This document shows, piece after piece, positions 19,389 to 28,328 of a DNA stretch of 63,714 bases. Below the pieces are notes generated by a model that worked only from the letters and a program-made list of their open reading frames with translations, did no database searches and was not told where the DNA came from. The stretch is from an uncultured Acidobacteriota bacterium (GTDB lineage Bacteria; Acidobacteriota; Blastocatellia; Pyrinomonadales; Pyrinomonadaceae), in the NCBI GenBank assembly GCA_937871585.1, contig CALMPJ010000191.1, forward strand, positions 1-63,714, read 5' to 3'. Both the position numbers and the translations under genes were made by a program. Every line of letters begins with the position of its first letter. The stretch's first letter is position 1.

Positions 19389-20654
19389 ATGAGATTCTCA
19401 ACTTCATTACCGATGGAAGTTTTGAAGATGGCGTATGACAGCGTCGTCTCGAACAAGTTCCGCAGTTCTCTGACGATCTTGGGAATCGTCGTTGGCATTT
19501 TGACGTTTGTCGTCGTGGCGTCGATCTTGACCGGAATGCGCCAGAACATCGTCAAGATGTTCGAAGAATACGGCACGAACAACATCTATCTTTTCCATCT
19601 CTCGACAGGTTTCGGCCCGTCAAACCGCGACGAACGCAATCGCAAACCTCTCACGATGGACGACGCCAAAGCGATCCAAGCACAGGCTCCGGCGGTTAAC
19701 GATATAGCAACTGTTGCCGTCAATATCGGTTCGTGGGGAACCGGTTTTGACGACAACATGATCTATAAGGACAAGAATTACCGCTACGCATTGACCGACG
19801 GTGTGACGCCAAATTATCTCGAGGTTGCAAACGTTCGGCTCAAGAACGGTCGTTGGCTGACTGAGATGGACGAGTACGAGCGACGCGATGTTTTAGTCGT
19901 CGGTGTAAACGCCGTCGAGGCATTGTTCGATGGCGATGCCGACGAAGCTCTCGGTAAGGTCATCCGAATGAACGGCACGACGTGGCAGATCATTGGCGTT
20001 CTCGAAAAGCGTGAAGCAGGTTTCTTTGGCGAGAACGAAGAGGATCGCAAGATATTTATGCCTTTCCGTACTGCGAGAAAGGTCGCTCCGACGCGTGATG
20101 CAGTTCTTCATATCGCTCAGGCAAAAACCGGAAAGCTGAACGACGCCGTTCAAGAGATCGAAGGCGTTCTGCGTTTGCGTCGCGAGGTCAAAACCGGCGA
20201 GCCAAACAACTTCGACGTTAAAACTGCGGATGACTTTATGAAACAGTTCGACGGCATGATCGCTGGCATCGGTATCGCCGCGATCGCTATCTCCGGCCTC
20301 GGCCTGCTCGTAGGCGGCATAGGCGTGATGAACATCATGCTCGTCTCTGTCACCGAACGCACCAAAGAGATCGGCATCCGAAAAGCCATCGGCGCCACAC
20401 GCGGCGCGATAGTGCTCCAGTTCCTCAGCGAAGCCATGGCCCTAACCTTTTTAGGTGGCGTCATCGGCCTTGTGCTATCGATCGGAATTTCCAATCTGAT
20501 AATGCTGCTTCTGCCAACGCTTCCCGCGAAAGTAGAACTCTGGATGATCATCGGATCACTGACGATCTCCGTGCTGATCGGCCTCGTCTTCGGAGTTCTG
20601 CCCGCAAGAAAAGCCGCAAAGCTCGATCCGATTGAATGTCTGCGATATGAGTAG
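19389..20654 (+). CDS. ABC transporter permease, MacB/FtsX type (second of a tandem pair)
   Basis: About 421 residues; same layout as the preceding gene. N-terminal helix (LTILGIVVGILTFVVVA), periplasmic MacB-PCD region, then FtsX helices with VTERTKEIGIRKAIGATRG and the AAKLDPIECLRYE end. The two are probably a heterodimeric permease. MacB-like systems act as mechanotransmission pumps for toxins, lipoproteins or peptides. The ATPase must come from elsewhere. Confidence 0.87.
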   Translation: MRFSTSLPMEVLKMAYDSVVSNKFRSSLTILGIVVGILTFVVVASILTGMRQNIVKMFEEYGTNNIYLFHLSTGFGPSNRDERNRKPLTMDDAKAIQAQAPAVNDIATVAVNIGSWGTGFDDNMIYKDKNYRYALTDGVTPNYLEVANVRLKNGRWLTEMDEYERRDVLVVGVNAVEALFDGDADEALGKVIRMNGTTWQIIGVLEKREAGFFGENEEDRKIFMPFRTARKVAPTRDAVLHIAQAKTGKLNDAVQEIEGVLRLRREVKTGEPNNFDVKTADDFMKQFDGMIAGIGIAAIAISGLGLLVGGIGVMNIMLVSVTERTKEIGIRKAIGATRGAIVLQFLSEAMALTFLGGVIGLVLSIGISNLIMLLLPTLPAKVELWMIIGSLTISVLIGLVFGVLPARKAAKLDPIECLRYE

Positions 20655-20677
20655 AATGGCGTTTGATCGTTTCATAA

Positions 20678-20802
20678 GTTGCCGCTAGCTTTAGCTAGTG
20701 GTTTTTTAGATCAAGAATTAAGAAGGCTTCAACCCCGATGCATCGGGGTTGAAGCCTAATTTATTGTAACCTCGCCTTCCACTAGCTAAAGCTAGTGGCA
20801 AC
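20678..20802. repeat. nested REP-like palindromes
   Basis: Outer arms of 24 bp (20678-20701 and 20779-20802) are inverted copies with one mismatch, and each arm is itself a hairpin around CACTAGCT/AGCTAGTG. Inside is a perfect 34-bp palindrome (20724-20757) centred on CCCCGATGCATCGGGG. It lies between convergent genes (permease and PilZ protein) and could terminate both; the structure resembles REP/BIME-type extragenic repeats. Confidence 0.85.
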
Positions 20803-20806
20803 TGAT

Positions 20807-21730
20807 TCAAAACCGAACCACGTCACCACTACCGCTGTCATGGACTGCGTCGTCGGTCGTGTGCACCGCACTGCTTGAATCCATAGGAATCGCAGAACCT
20901 TCGGAAGGTGCGATGTGTATCTGATCGACTGGGAACGATGCTCCTTCGAACTCAAAATGGAACGACGTTCGTGCCGGATCTTTCTCGTTTAGGACTTTAT
21001 TGACCACCGTCGCCATGGCAAAGAAGTCATGTTCCGCTGACGTGATCTTCACACGATCGCCGACCTCTGCGTTCAGTTCTCCCCAAACTGACAAACCGCT
21101 AGCAGATATATCACGAGTGCTGACGACGATCTTTTCGCTTGTCCGCGTGGTTTCGTCACGCAGCAATACGGCTACATCGAGCTGACGCCAGAATCGCGAG
21201 TGCCGACGACGTTTGAACTCTGTCTTGGCCTCGGCGATCTGCCACAGGCCATCATCGCGGCGGCCTACCAGACGGTAGCATTGCCGCGGATCGGCTTTGA
21301 ACCCTTCGGGCAACTCTTTTCCGCAGAATGCCACGCCGACACGATAGACCGCCTGATCCTCGACCGTAGTCGCGTAACAAGTCTGCACAATGCCAAGCAC
21401 GGGATATATGTCTGAGAACTTATCATAAGCCCTAAGTTCCTCCGGCATGTCAATAACTAATGACAGCAGACGCCCGATCGAGGCTTCTCTGGACATCGTG
21501 AAGCCAGCCCCCGTCTTGCTGACCTCAATGATCTCAACGATTTCCTTATGGCGGTCATCGTCCGATTCCTTTAGTTGAATAACGGCCTTGATCTTTAGCG
21601 ACCGCCGTTCGTCGCGTCTGTTCTCAGGTGCGGCGAAGTCCGCGTTCTCTTCTATTTGTAAATGAAAGTCTGTTGTCTGTTCTGTTTCAATTGTTGAATC
21701 TTGTATTTTAGTTTTCTTTTTTTTTGCCAT
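20807..21730 (-). CDS. tandem PilZ-domain protein
   Basis: 307 residues with a lysine-rich start and two PilZ-like domains. The first (about residues 38-150) has RRDERR but EVSKTG in place of (D/N)xSxxG. The second (about 170-270) has RRRHSR followed by DISASG, matching the full c-di-GMP-binding signature RxxxR and DxSxxG. It likely senses c-di-GMP and may act on pilus or surface functions. AGGG sits just before the ATG. Confidence 0.82.
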   Translation of the reverse strand: MAKKKKTKIQDSTIETEQTTDFHLQIEENADFAAPENRRDERRSLKIKAVIQLKESDDDRHKEIVEIIEVSKTGAGFTMSREASIGRLLSLVIDMPEELRAYDKFSDIYPVLGIVQTCYATTVEDQAVYRVGVAFCGKELPEGFKADPRQCYRLVGRRDDGLWQIAEAKTEFKRRRHSRFWRQLDVAVLLRDETTRTSEKIVVSTRDISASGLSVWGELNAEVGDRVKITSAEHDFFAMATVVNKVLNEKDPARTSFHFEFEGASFPVDQIHIAPSEGSAIPMDSSSAVHTTDDAVHDSGSGDVVRF

Positions 21731-22126
21731 ACGACCCTAGTAAGTTAACCGCTTAACACGCTAAATATGGCACACGTGTACACGGTGCAAACAGTTGTTA
21801 AGTTAAATTTCTGTCAATTACAGGAGTTTCGGAATTTAAATTATATTGCCCACCTTGTTCGTGAAAGTTACTACGTCAAATACATCGGCACTTGATCGAA
21901 GCCTTGCAAATGTAGCATTGGGCGTCAACATTCTCAAAACGACAACTCGCATATTTGCAACAGTTACATCAGGCGTCGGTCGGCATTCAGATGACAAGAA
22001 CTAACCGTCTGGTTGCCTGTGATCTTGTCCGAACAATTTCGCCGAATATAAGTGACAAAAATGGGAAAAACGTAACGCTTTTTTTCCGATAATGCTGAAA
22101 ATATATTGGACTCGGGCGTCTTTTAG
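21731..22126. other. intergenic region without a recognised gene
   Basis: About 400 bp upstream of the PilZ gene. It contains a 13-bp palindrome CTGTCAATTACAG at 21811-21823, which also supplies a TTGACA hexamer on the minus strand, though no good -10 follows. No coding potential or RNA family is apparent. Confidence 0.5.
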
Positions 22127-22160
22127 AAAAAAAAGACCCGGCTGTCTAGAACAGCCGAGC
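22127..22160 (-). terminator. intrinsic terminator of the 76-aa gene
   Basis: On the minus strand, CGGCTGT / ACAGCCG pair around a TCTAG-type loop and are followed by a run of eight T. It directly follows the small lipoprotein-like gene. Confidence 0.85.
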
Positions 22161-22184
22161 CTATTTGCTTAGAAAAAGTAGAAA

Positions 22185-22415
22185 CTATTTCTTGGTTGCT
22201 TCAGGAGCCTTTGGAGGCGTTGCCGACGAAGGTGCTGAACTTGTCGCTGCAGGTGCAGCAGCAGGCGTAGTCGACGTAGGCGCTGCCGGCGGTGTTGCAG
22301 GCTTCATAGCGGTCGGCGAAGCTGGTTTAGCAGCGTTGTTGGCCGGAGCTTCTCCGCAAGCCATTCCAAGAGCACCCATAGCCAAAACTGAGGCAAGTGC
22401 GATCATTTTCTTCAT
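22185..22415 (-). CDS. small Ala/Pro-rich lipoprotein-like protein (76 aa)
   Basis: N-terminal signal-like helix with a cysteine after it (ALGMACGEAP), then a low-complexity Ala/Pro/Thr/Ser tail ending KAPEATKK. The lipobox is imperfect because Leu is at -4 rather than -3. GGAG precedes the ATG. It is a paralog of the next gene upstream, sharing signal, cysteine context and C-terminal tail. Own promoter and terminator suggest a monocistronic, well-expressed gene. Function unknown. Confidence 0.7.
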   Translation of the reverse strand: MKKMIALASVLAMGALGMACGEAPANNAAKPASPTAMKPATPPAAPTSTTPAAAPAATSSAPSSATPPKAPEATKK

Positions 22416-22507
22416 AAGATTGTTCTCCTGTCTTCTCTAGTACTAGATTATCGTCCGTGCGAACACGTACGTGTTCCTCATCTTTCTAATTTTTTGGAAC
22501 ACTCGAC

Positions 22508-22536
22508 ACTATATTAAGACGCGAAGCACAAGTCAA
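22508..22536 (-). promoter_or_regulatory. sigma-70 promoter for the 76-aa gene
   Basis: The minus strand reads TTGACT (22536-22531), 17-bp spacer, TATAGT (22513-22508). The predicted start near 22501 leaves an 86-nt leader before the ATG. Confidence 0.75.
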
Positions 22537-22583
22537 CCACAAAATAGAGCGTTATTGATTTATTTTTGTCGTGATCAAAATGC

Positions 22584-22623
22584 AAAAAAAGAAAGCACCT
22601 TGTCCGAAGACAAAGTGCTTTCT
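22584..22623 (-). terminator. intrinsic terminator of the 84-aa gene
   Basis: AGAAAGCACTTTGTC-type stem (16 bp, one mismatch) with a TTCG loop, followed on the minus strand by a T-rich run (seven T). Lies 20 bp after the stop of the 84-residue gene. Confidence 0.88.
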
Positions 22624-22643
22624 CATAATCCTATTGACTAAGA

Positions 22644-22898
22644 CTATTTCTTGGTTGCTTCTGGTGCTTTCGCCGGAGCGGTAGCAGTCGTTGCAGCCTT
22701 CGGTGCATCCTTCGAGGTTGCAGCAGCCGAGCTAGCAGGAGCAGCCGGGCTAGCAGCAGGTGCTACAGTTGCTGCAGGCGTTGCCATTGCAGGCGTCGTC
22801 GGCTTTGCAGCGTTTGTGTTGTTAGCAGCAGGTGCGCCGCATGCCAATCCGAGAGCGCTAACGCCCAGAACAGTCGAAAGAACAATTGCTTTTGTCAT
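22644..22898 (-). CDS. small Ala/Pro/Thr-rich lipoprotein-like protein (84 aa)
   Basis: Paralog of the 76-residue protein: N-terminal helix followed by ALGLACGAPAANN, then an Ala/Pro/Thr/Ser-rich unstructured region and the same KAPEATKK end. AAAGGAG precedes the ATG. If lipidated, the tail could span or decorate the cell wall; this is inference. Sequence is extremely biased in composition, so homology searches will be noisy. Confidence 0.7.
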   Translation of the reverse strand: MTKAIVLSTVLGVSALGLACGAPAANNTNAAKPTTPAMATPAATVAPAASPAAPASSAAATSKDAPKAATTATAPAKAPEATKK

Positions 22899-23008
22899 TT
22901 TAGTAAGACTCCTTTATTTTTCTCAAAGTAAAATGCTTGTTACCAAGCGGTCGATCGATCAAACACGATCGTTTTTGCTCTGGCCTCTTTCTTTCCAAAG
23001 CAAACGAG

Positions 23009-23037
23009 AGAATAGTAATCGGCGAAGCTTTTGTCAA
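23009..23037 (-). promoter_or_regulatory. sigma-70 promoter for the 84-aa gene
   Basis: The minus strand reads TTGACA (23037-23032), 17-bp spacer, TATTCT (23014-23009). Predicted start near 23002, leader about 100 nt. Confidence 0.78.
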
Positions 23038-23243
23038 CTAAAAATCATCAAAAAAATGAACTTTTTTTAATATTTTTTTCGTGCCAAACTTTCGGTAAAG
23101 TTGACATCACTTTCAACCAATGTTTACAGGCCTTTCAAAGAAAATCATTGACTGCTGCCGGCAATAAAAAGTATTCTATTTCTGGCAGAAATTCTGCCGC
23201 CCACGTTGATTTCCATCCTTTTAGTTTCGAATCTCAGATTCTC
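23038..23243. other. spacer upstream of the GGDEF gene
   Basis: AT-rich region between the divergent small-protein promoter and the GGDEF gene; with the leader it makes a ~345-bp gap. The frame of the GGDEF gene stays open across it but has no credible start or domain. Nothing else recognised. Confidence 0.45.
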
Positions 23244-24515
23244 ATGACCGAATCCGACGCCCAATTAGGTAAGGCAGTTCGTTCTGCGTTTGGCAGTCCG
23301 ATGTCGCTGTTCGTTCTGTCGCTTGCCGCGATCGTAGTTACGTTTGGGCTTGCGAACTCGACGATCGCATTTGAAACCAAGACACGATTCTTCGCGGCGA
23401 TCGTTGTCGCATATATTTTGTTTTGTATCGTCAGCTTTGTTGGGCGTTCAGGAAACGCTCTTTGGAATGTGGAGGGCTTCGACAATGCCAACCTTGATCT
23501 CGATCGCAAGTTATCGCTGCTTGAGGATGCTGCCAATTTCTTCGCCGGAACATTGCGAACCAGCGATACGATGCGTCTCATCGCTGCCAAGCTCCGCGAG
23601 ATCGTGCCCTTTGACGATTGTGTGCTTCTCAAAGTCGATTTGATCGAAGGGCGATTTCGTGCCGTGCACTCGGACGGCAATATGGCACCGATGCTTCGGA
23701 ACTCCGAGTTTGGCCTCGGCGTCGGGCTGGCGGGACGAGCATTTCGATCGCAAATGGTCGAAGCGGTCCAGGGTCGTGTTGCCACGGATGAGACGTACCA
23801 TTCGCTTGCAATGGAATCATCGCGAGCCAGTGTAGCGGTGCCGCTGGTGAGCCGCGGTGAGGTTGTCGCGGTTTTGCAACTGTTCGCTCGGGACCAGAAC
23901 GCGTTTGGAAAAGACCAGCGTGACTTACTCGAAGCTGTCGCAAATCGCATCGAGCCTTTGGTGAGTGGTTCAATGTCCTACGAGGCTTCGGTCGATAACG
24001 CACTGACCGATCCGACGACCGAGTTGCCTAATGAGCGAGCTTTCTTTCTCGTGCTGGAGAATCAGATCGCCGAAACTCAGCGCAAACCCGAAGACCGCCA
24101 AGTCAGTGTACTTTCAGTTGACGTCAAATGCTTTGCCGACGTAAATACGCGCTTTGGCCATGCGACCGGCGATAGGTTGCTCAACTTTGTCGCAGATAAG
24201 ATCAAGTCACAATTGCGTCAAATGGATTTCATCGCGAGGACGCGAGATGACGAATTCCTTATCGCATTGCCTACCGCGGACCACGACACAGCGACGGAAA
24301 TAATAGACCGATTACGAACCGAATTTTTTGATTGTCGGTTCCGTGCAAACGATTCGCAGACAACCGACGTTGATCTGAATTACGGTCACAGCAGCTTTGG
24401 CTCCGACGGCGAAAGTGCAAAAACAATTGTCGCCAGTGCGCGGGAACGTCGCGAACAGTCAAAACTAAGCGTTCGCGGCTCGGTCGTATGGTTTCCAAAG
24501 GAATATGTAAACTAG
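23244..24515 (+). CDS. membrane GAF-GGDEF protein with degenerate GGDEF motif
   Basis: 423 residues from the ATG at 23244. Two transmembrane helices (about residues 20-65), a GAF domain (about 95-245) and a GGDEF domain (about 260-415). The signature motif is RDDEF at residues 334-338, so both glycines needed for GTP binding are replaced. The inhibitory-site RxxD is intact (R325-D328), exactly five residues upstream. This pattern fits a c-di-GMP receptor more than an active cyclase. Confidence 0.85.
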   Translation: MTESDAQLGKAVRSAFGSPMSLFVLSLAAIVVTFGLANSTIAFETKTRFFAAIVVAYILFCIVSFVGRSGNALWNVEGFDNANLDLDRKLSLLEDAANFFAGTLRTSDTMRLIAAKLREIVPFDDCVLLKVDLIEGRFRAVHSDGNMAPMLRNSEFGLGVGLAGRAFRSQMVEAVQGRVATDETYHSLAMESSRASVAVPLVSRGEVVAVLQLFARDQNAFGKDQRDLLEAVANRIEPLVSGSMSYEASVDNALTDPTTELPNERAFFLVLENQIAETQRKPEDRQVSVLSVDVKCFADVNTRFGHATGDRLLNFVADKIKSQLRQMDFIARTRDDEFLIALPTADHDTATEIIDRLRTEFFDCRFRANDSQTTDVDLNYGHSSFGSDGESAKTIVASARERREQSKLSVRGSVVWFPKEYVN

Positions 24516-24551
24516 CCTACGCCATATCGTTTTGTGGTAGATTCAGATGAT

Positions 24552-25931
24552 ATGGCAAACATTACGTTCTACGGCGGCGTCGGTTCGGTCACGGGTTCAA
24601 AGTATCTATTGCAAAGCGGCGGCAGGCAGGTCCTGGTCGATTGCGGCCTTTTTCAGGGTGACAAAGAGCTGCGTGAACGTAATTGGCAAGATCCCCCGTT
24701 CGTCGCCACTGAGATAGACGCTGTGATCATTACGCACGCGCATATCGATCATACTGGCTGGCTTCCGAGACTTGTGAAATTGGGTTACAAAGGCCCGATC
24801 GTGACCTCGCGAGCAACGGCAGACCTTCTCAAGGTCCTGCTGCCCGATTCCGGCAGACTGCAAGAGGAAGAAGCTGACTATCGCAATCGTCATAACTTAA
24901 CGTCGCACACTCCGGCTCTTCCGTTGTACGACGAGGATGATGCGCGGGCAGCCTTGGAATTGCTGGCGCCGGTTCCAAATGATGCGGCGGCAAGAGAGAT
25001 ATGCCCGGGCTTTACCGCGGCTTTCTCAGTTGCGGGGCACATTATGGGAGCCAGCCAAGTGCTTGTTGAATTTGACGGCACACGCTTTCTGTTCTCGGGC
25101 GATCTTGGGCATTATGACCAGCCCATTGTAAAGGATCCGGCTCCGCCTCCTGCGTGTGATTATTTAATGTGTGAATCTACCTATGGCGACAGACTACACG
25201 GCGAGGTGGACAGTGAAACAGGATTTGCCCGCATAATAAATGAGGCTTATCACAGGAACGGACCGATCCTAATTCCTGCGTTTGCTGTTGGCCGCACACA
25301 AGAAGTTCTTTACATGATAAGAGAATTAGAAGAAGCCGGTCGGATTCCGGTTATGCCTGTTGTAGTTGATTCGCCAATGGCTGCTCAGGCAACTCAAATT
25401 TACAATCGCTGGAACGAGGAACACGATCACGAATACGCTTCAATTCTGGCGCAGAAGAAGCATCCTCTGCGGACGGCCTCGATGACAACGGCATCGTCCC
25501 GCGAAGAGTCAAAACGCATCAACGATATGAAAGGTGCACGTATCATCATATCGGCGTCGGGTATGCTCACAGGCGGCCGCGTTCTTCATCACGCGATGCG
25601 GATACTTCCTGATGAAAATGCAACTGTCATCTTTGTGGGCTATCAAGCTGCCGGTACAACGGGCCGTCGTATACAGAACGGCGAACGCGAGGTGCGTATT
25701 ATGAAGAATTGGGTGCCCGTCCGCTGTCACGTTGAGAAGGTCGAGGGATTCTCGGCACACGCCGACTGGAAGGCGGTGCTCCGCTGGCTATCTGCTCTGG
25801 AACAGGCTCCAAAGACTGTGTTCACCACGCACGGCGAACCGGAATCCGCCGAAGCCATGGCAGGCCATATCAGAGACCGTTTCGGCTGGAATGTAGTCGT
25901 TCCGGAGTATCAGCAAACTGTGGAGCTATAA
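24552..25931 (+). CDS. MBL-fold / beta-CASP RNA metallo-hydrolase
   Basis: 459 residues from the ATG at 24552 (a GTG six codons upstream is possible). The metallo-beta-lactamase motif THAHIDHTG, the SGDLG aspartate and late HAD (EGFSAHADW) and HGEP histidines supply the two-metal site. The inserted beta-CASP domain (about residues 200-385) is clear from PAFAVGRTQEVLY and ISASGMLTGGRVLHH. Homologs are the bacterial CPSF73-like exo/endoribonucleases. An RNA-processing role is likely. Confidence 0.92.
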   Translation: MANITFYGGVGSVTGSKYLLQSGGRQVLVDCGLFQGDKELRERNWQDPPFVATEIDAVIITHAHIDHTGWLPRLVKLGYKGPIVTSRATADLLKVLLPDSGRLQEEEADYRNRHNLTSHTPALPLYDEDDARAALELLAPVPNDAAAREICPGFTAAFSVAGHIMGASQVLVEFDGTRFLFSGDLGHYDQPIVKDPAPPPACDYLMCESTYGDRLHGEVDSETGFARIINEAYHRNGPILIPAFAVGRTQEVLYMIRELEEAGRIPVMPVVVDSPMAAQATQIYNRWNEEHDHEYASILAQKKHPLRTASMTTASSREESKRINDMKGARIIISASGMLTGGRVLHHAMRILPDENATVIFVGYQAAGTTGRRIQNGEREVRIMKNWVPVRCHVEKVEGFSAHADWKAVLRWLSALEQAPKTVFTTHGEPESAEAMAGHIRDRFGWNVVVPEYQQTVEL

Positions 25932-26099
25932 CTCAGGATTCAGACAGCGTAGCTCAGGCCTCAGATGCCATATCTCAGGGCTGAGCTGCCGTATCTCAGG
26001 GCTGAGCTGCCGTATCTCAGGCCTCAGATGCCGTATCTCAGGGCTGAGCTGCCGCATCGCAGTCCTGAACTGACTCATCTCAGGCCTAAACTGCCGTAT
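25932..26099. repeat. eight tandem 21-bp repeats
   Basis: Eight head-to-tail 21-bp units, from 25932 to 26099. Two variants alternate: CTCAGGGCTGAGCTGCCGTAT and one with CTCAGGCCTCAGATG; the end units are more diverged. The first half of the common unit (CTCAG-GG-CTGAG) is itself an inverted repeat, so the array can fold. It fills the whole gap between the beta-CASP gene and the convergent DUF255 gene. The unit length is a multiple of three and several frames stay open, but no start precedes it. Confidence 0.92.
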
Positions 26100-26111
26100 C
26101 TTTAGGATGAA

Positions 26112-28109
26112 TCATGCCAACTCAGCCTTGAGATCTTCCAGCGAAGTCACCGGCCGGCTGCAAACATAGTGTCTGCAGACGTAAACAGTCGCATTTCCGT
26201 CAAGCATTGTCCGGCCTTCGAGCAACGGGATCGCATTAGAGCCTTCGTTGGCCGCGACAATCACGTCATGTGGCAGATACTGCCGTAGAATGAAGTCCTG
26301 AAGGTCATTTCCGCTTTCACAAATTACCGCGATCTCCCTTCCATTGCCAAGATGAAACTCGAGTCCCGACAACGCCCTTCCAAAGCCTTGCGGATGCCGC
26401 CTGGTCTGCGTCGAAGCGAGTCTCAGCGTGGTCACCGCGAACCGCTCATACTTTTCTTCGCCTGTTAATTTGGCTATTCGCAGCAGCACATCGGCCGCGA
26501 CGGAGTTCCCAGACGGTGTTGCATTGTCGTAGAAATCTTTATTGCGAACGACAAGTTCCTCGTGGTCATTCGATGTAAAGAAAAAGCCTCCGGCATCTTC
26601 GTCCCAGAACTCGGTGATCATGATGTCGGCGAGTTCCTTTGCCTCCGTCAGATATTCGAGATCGCCGGTGACCTTGAAAAGCTCTAGCAGACCATCGGCG
26701 ACGTTCGCGTAGTCTTCGATGTAACCGTTTAGCTTGGCACGGCCGTCTTTCCAGGTTCGGAGCAAGCGTCCACCGACATTCAACTCACGCTTTATGAATG
26801 CAGCATTCTGTTTCGCGATCTCAAGGTACCGATCATTACCAAGCACTCCGGCTGCGTCGGCAAATGCAGCTAGCATCAGGCCATTCCAAGCAGTCAGCAC
26901 CTTTTCATCGCGTCCCGGCTTGATGCGTTTCTCACGGTGTTCGAACAATTTCTTACAAAGATCCGCAAGCGGCCTTTCAGCAGTTGGTTCCCTCAGATTG
27001 GGAATATTGTGTCCTTCGAAATTGCCGCCTTTTGAAACGTCGTAGGTGTCACAGAAAAGCCGGGCGTCAGTTTCGCCAAGGACCTCCACGACCTCTTCCG
27101 GCGACCAAATAAAGAACTTCCCTTCTTCGCCTTCGCTGTCCGCGTCCTGTGTCGAATAGAATCCGCCTGACGCATCGAGCATCTCGCGTTCGACGTAATC
27201 GAGGATCTCTGTCGCGATGCGTTTGTAGAATTCGTTTCCTGTGACTTGAAACGCATGCAAATAGACGCGAGCAAGCTGGGCATTGTCGTACAGCATCTTC
27301 TCGAAATGCGGAACAAGCCAGATGTTGTCTACGGCATACCGATGAAATCCACCGCCGATCTGGTCGTAAATTCCTCCGCACGCCATCTTATCTAATGAGA
27401 ATTCGACCATCTCCAATGCTTTCGCGTCGCCGGTTCGCTTATGATATCTGAGCAAGAACTCTAGAGACATCGCAGCCGGAAACTTCGGTGCACCGCCAAA
27501 GCCGCCGTTGATCGCGTCAAACGTCCGCACATGACTCACACATGCGGCGTCGAGCATCTCGTCTGACAAGCCACTGCCCGATTCGACGATCGACATTCGA
27601 CGAAGCTCACCGACGATCTGTGTTACCGATTGTTCGATCTCATCACGACGTTCACGCCAAGCTTCAGCGATGCTCATGAGTATCTGCTGCCACGAAGGCA
27701 TTCCGTATCGAGGTCGCGGCGGAAAATACGTGCCGCCAAAGAATGGCTGCTTGTCCGGTGTGATGAACACATTCATCGGCCAGCCGCCGCGTCCGGTCGT
27801 CATCTGGACGAAGTTCATATAGATCTGATCGACGTCCGGCCGCTCTTCCATATCGACCTTGATGTTCACAAAATGCTCGTTCTGAATAGCGGCAACTGCC
27901 TCATCCTCGAACGATTCATGCTCCATCACATGACACCAATGACACGCCGAATAGCCGATCGAAACAAGTATCGGCTTGTCTTCCGCACGAGCCTTCTCAA
28001 ACGCCTCCTCTCCCCACGGATACCAATCCACAGGATTATGCGCATGCTGTAAAAGGTACGGCGAAGTTTCGTCGATCAGGCGGTTTGTGTGTTTGATCTC
28101 AGGTGACAT
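26112..28109 (-). CDS. DUF255 / YyaL-type thioredoxin-domain protein
   Basis: 665 residues. The N-terminal thioredoxin-like domain begins [24 protein letters not shown] and has CHWCHVM as its active-site-like motif. The rest is a long alpha/alpha-barrel resembling glycoside hydrolase or N-acylglucosamine epimerase folds. The family (SSP411/spermatogenesis-associated protein 20) is widespread, full length here, and of unsettled function. Confidence 0.93.
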   Translation of the reverse strand: MSPEIKHTNRLIDETSPYLLQHAHNPVDWYPWGEEAFEKARAEDKPILVSIGYSACHWCHVMEHESFEDEAVAAIQNEHFVNIKVDMEERPDVDQIYMNFVQMTTGRGGWPMNVFITPDKQPFFGGTYFPPRPRYGMPSWQQILMSIAEAWRERRDEIEQSVTQIVGELRRMSIVESGSGLSDEMLDAACVSHVRTFDAINGGFGGAPKFPAAMSLEFLLRYHKRTGDAKALEMVEFSLDKMACGGIYDQIGGGFHRYAVDNIWLVPHFEKMLYDNAQLARVYLHAFQVTGNEFYKRIATEILDYVEREMLDASGGFYSTQDADSEGEEGKFFIWSPEEVVEVLGETDARLFCDTYDVSKGGNFEGHNIPNLREPTAERPLADLCKKLFEHREKRIKPGRDEKVLTAWNGLMLAAFADAAGVLGNDRYLEIAKQNAAFIKRELNVGGRLLRTWKDGRAKLNGYIEDYANVADGLLELFKVTGDLEYLTEAKELADIMITEFWDEDAGGFFFTSNDHEELVVRNKDFYDNATPSGNSVAADVLLRIAKLTGEEKYERFAVTTLRLASTQTRRHPQGFGRALSGLEFHLGNGREIAVICESGNDLQDFILRQYLPHDVIVAANEGSNAIPLLEGRTMLDGNATVYVCRHYVCSRPVTSLEDLKAELA

Positions 28110-28140
28110 TGCTTTATTGTTTCACGCCAATATCGGTTCT

Positions 28141-28170
28141 TTGAAATGCCGATAGAACATCTGATATAGT
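28141..28170 (+). promoter_or_regulatory. sigma-70 promoter for the aminotransferase
   Basis: TTGAAA (28141-28146), 18-bp spacer, TATAGT (28165-28170). The predicted start near 28177 gives a leader of about 150 nt. This leader can form hairpins CGCCGA/TCGGCG (around 28228-28245) and CAGGC/GCCTG (around 28270-28285); an attenuation role is possible but unproven. Confidence 0.65.
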
Positions 28171-28328
28171 GTTGGCACAATGACCTCGCGATGTATCGCT
28201 AAACTCCGTCCTTCCGCAAAACGCGCCGACTTGTTCGGCGGCGACTAAACTCTCCGTTTTTGTTAAGAGTGCAGGCCTTCGCGCCTGTCTTCATTTATTC
28301 ACTTAACTCTAAACTTAGGAGAAATATC

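Noticed and set aside
20655..20806. tRNA or small RNA gene
   Set aside because: The folding is explained by palindromes; there is no T-loop consensus or CCA end.
25932..26099. CRISPR array
   Set aside because: The units are directly joined 21-bp repeats with no unique spacers, and no cas genes are in the window.
28173..28190. Sigma-54 promoter at TTGGCAC upstream of the aminotransferase
   Set aside because: No TTGC-like -12 element follows at the required spacing.
28129..28328. Riboswitch upstream of the aminotransferase
   Set aside because: The ~150-nt leader has hairpins, but I could not match it to any known aptamer core.
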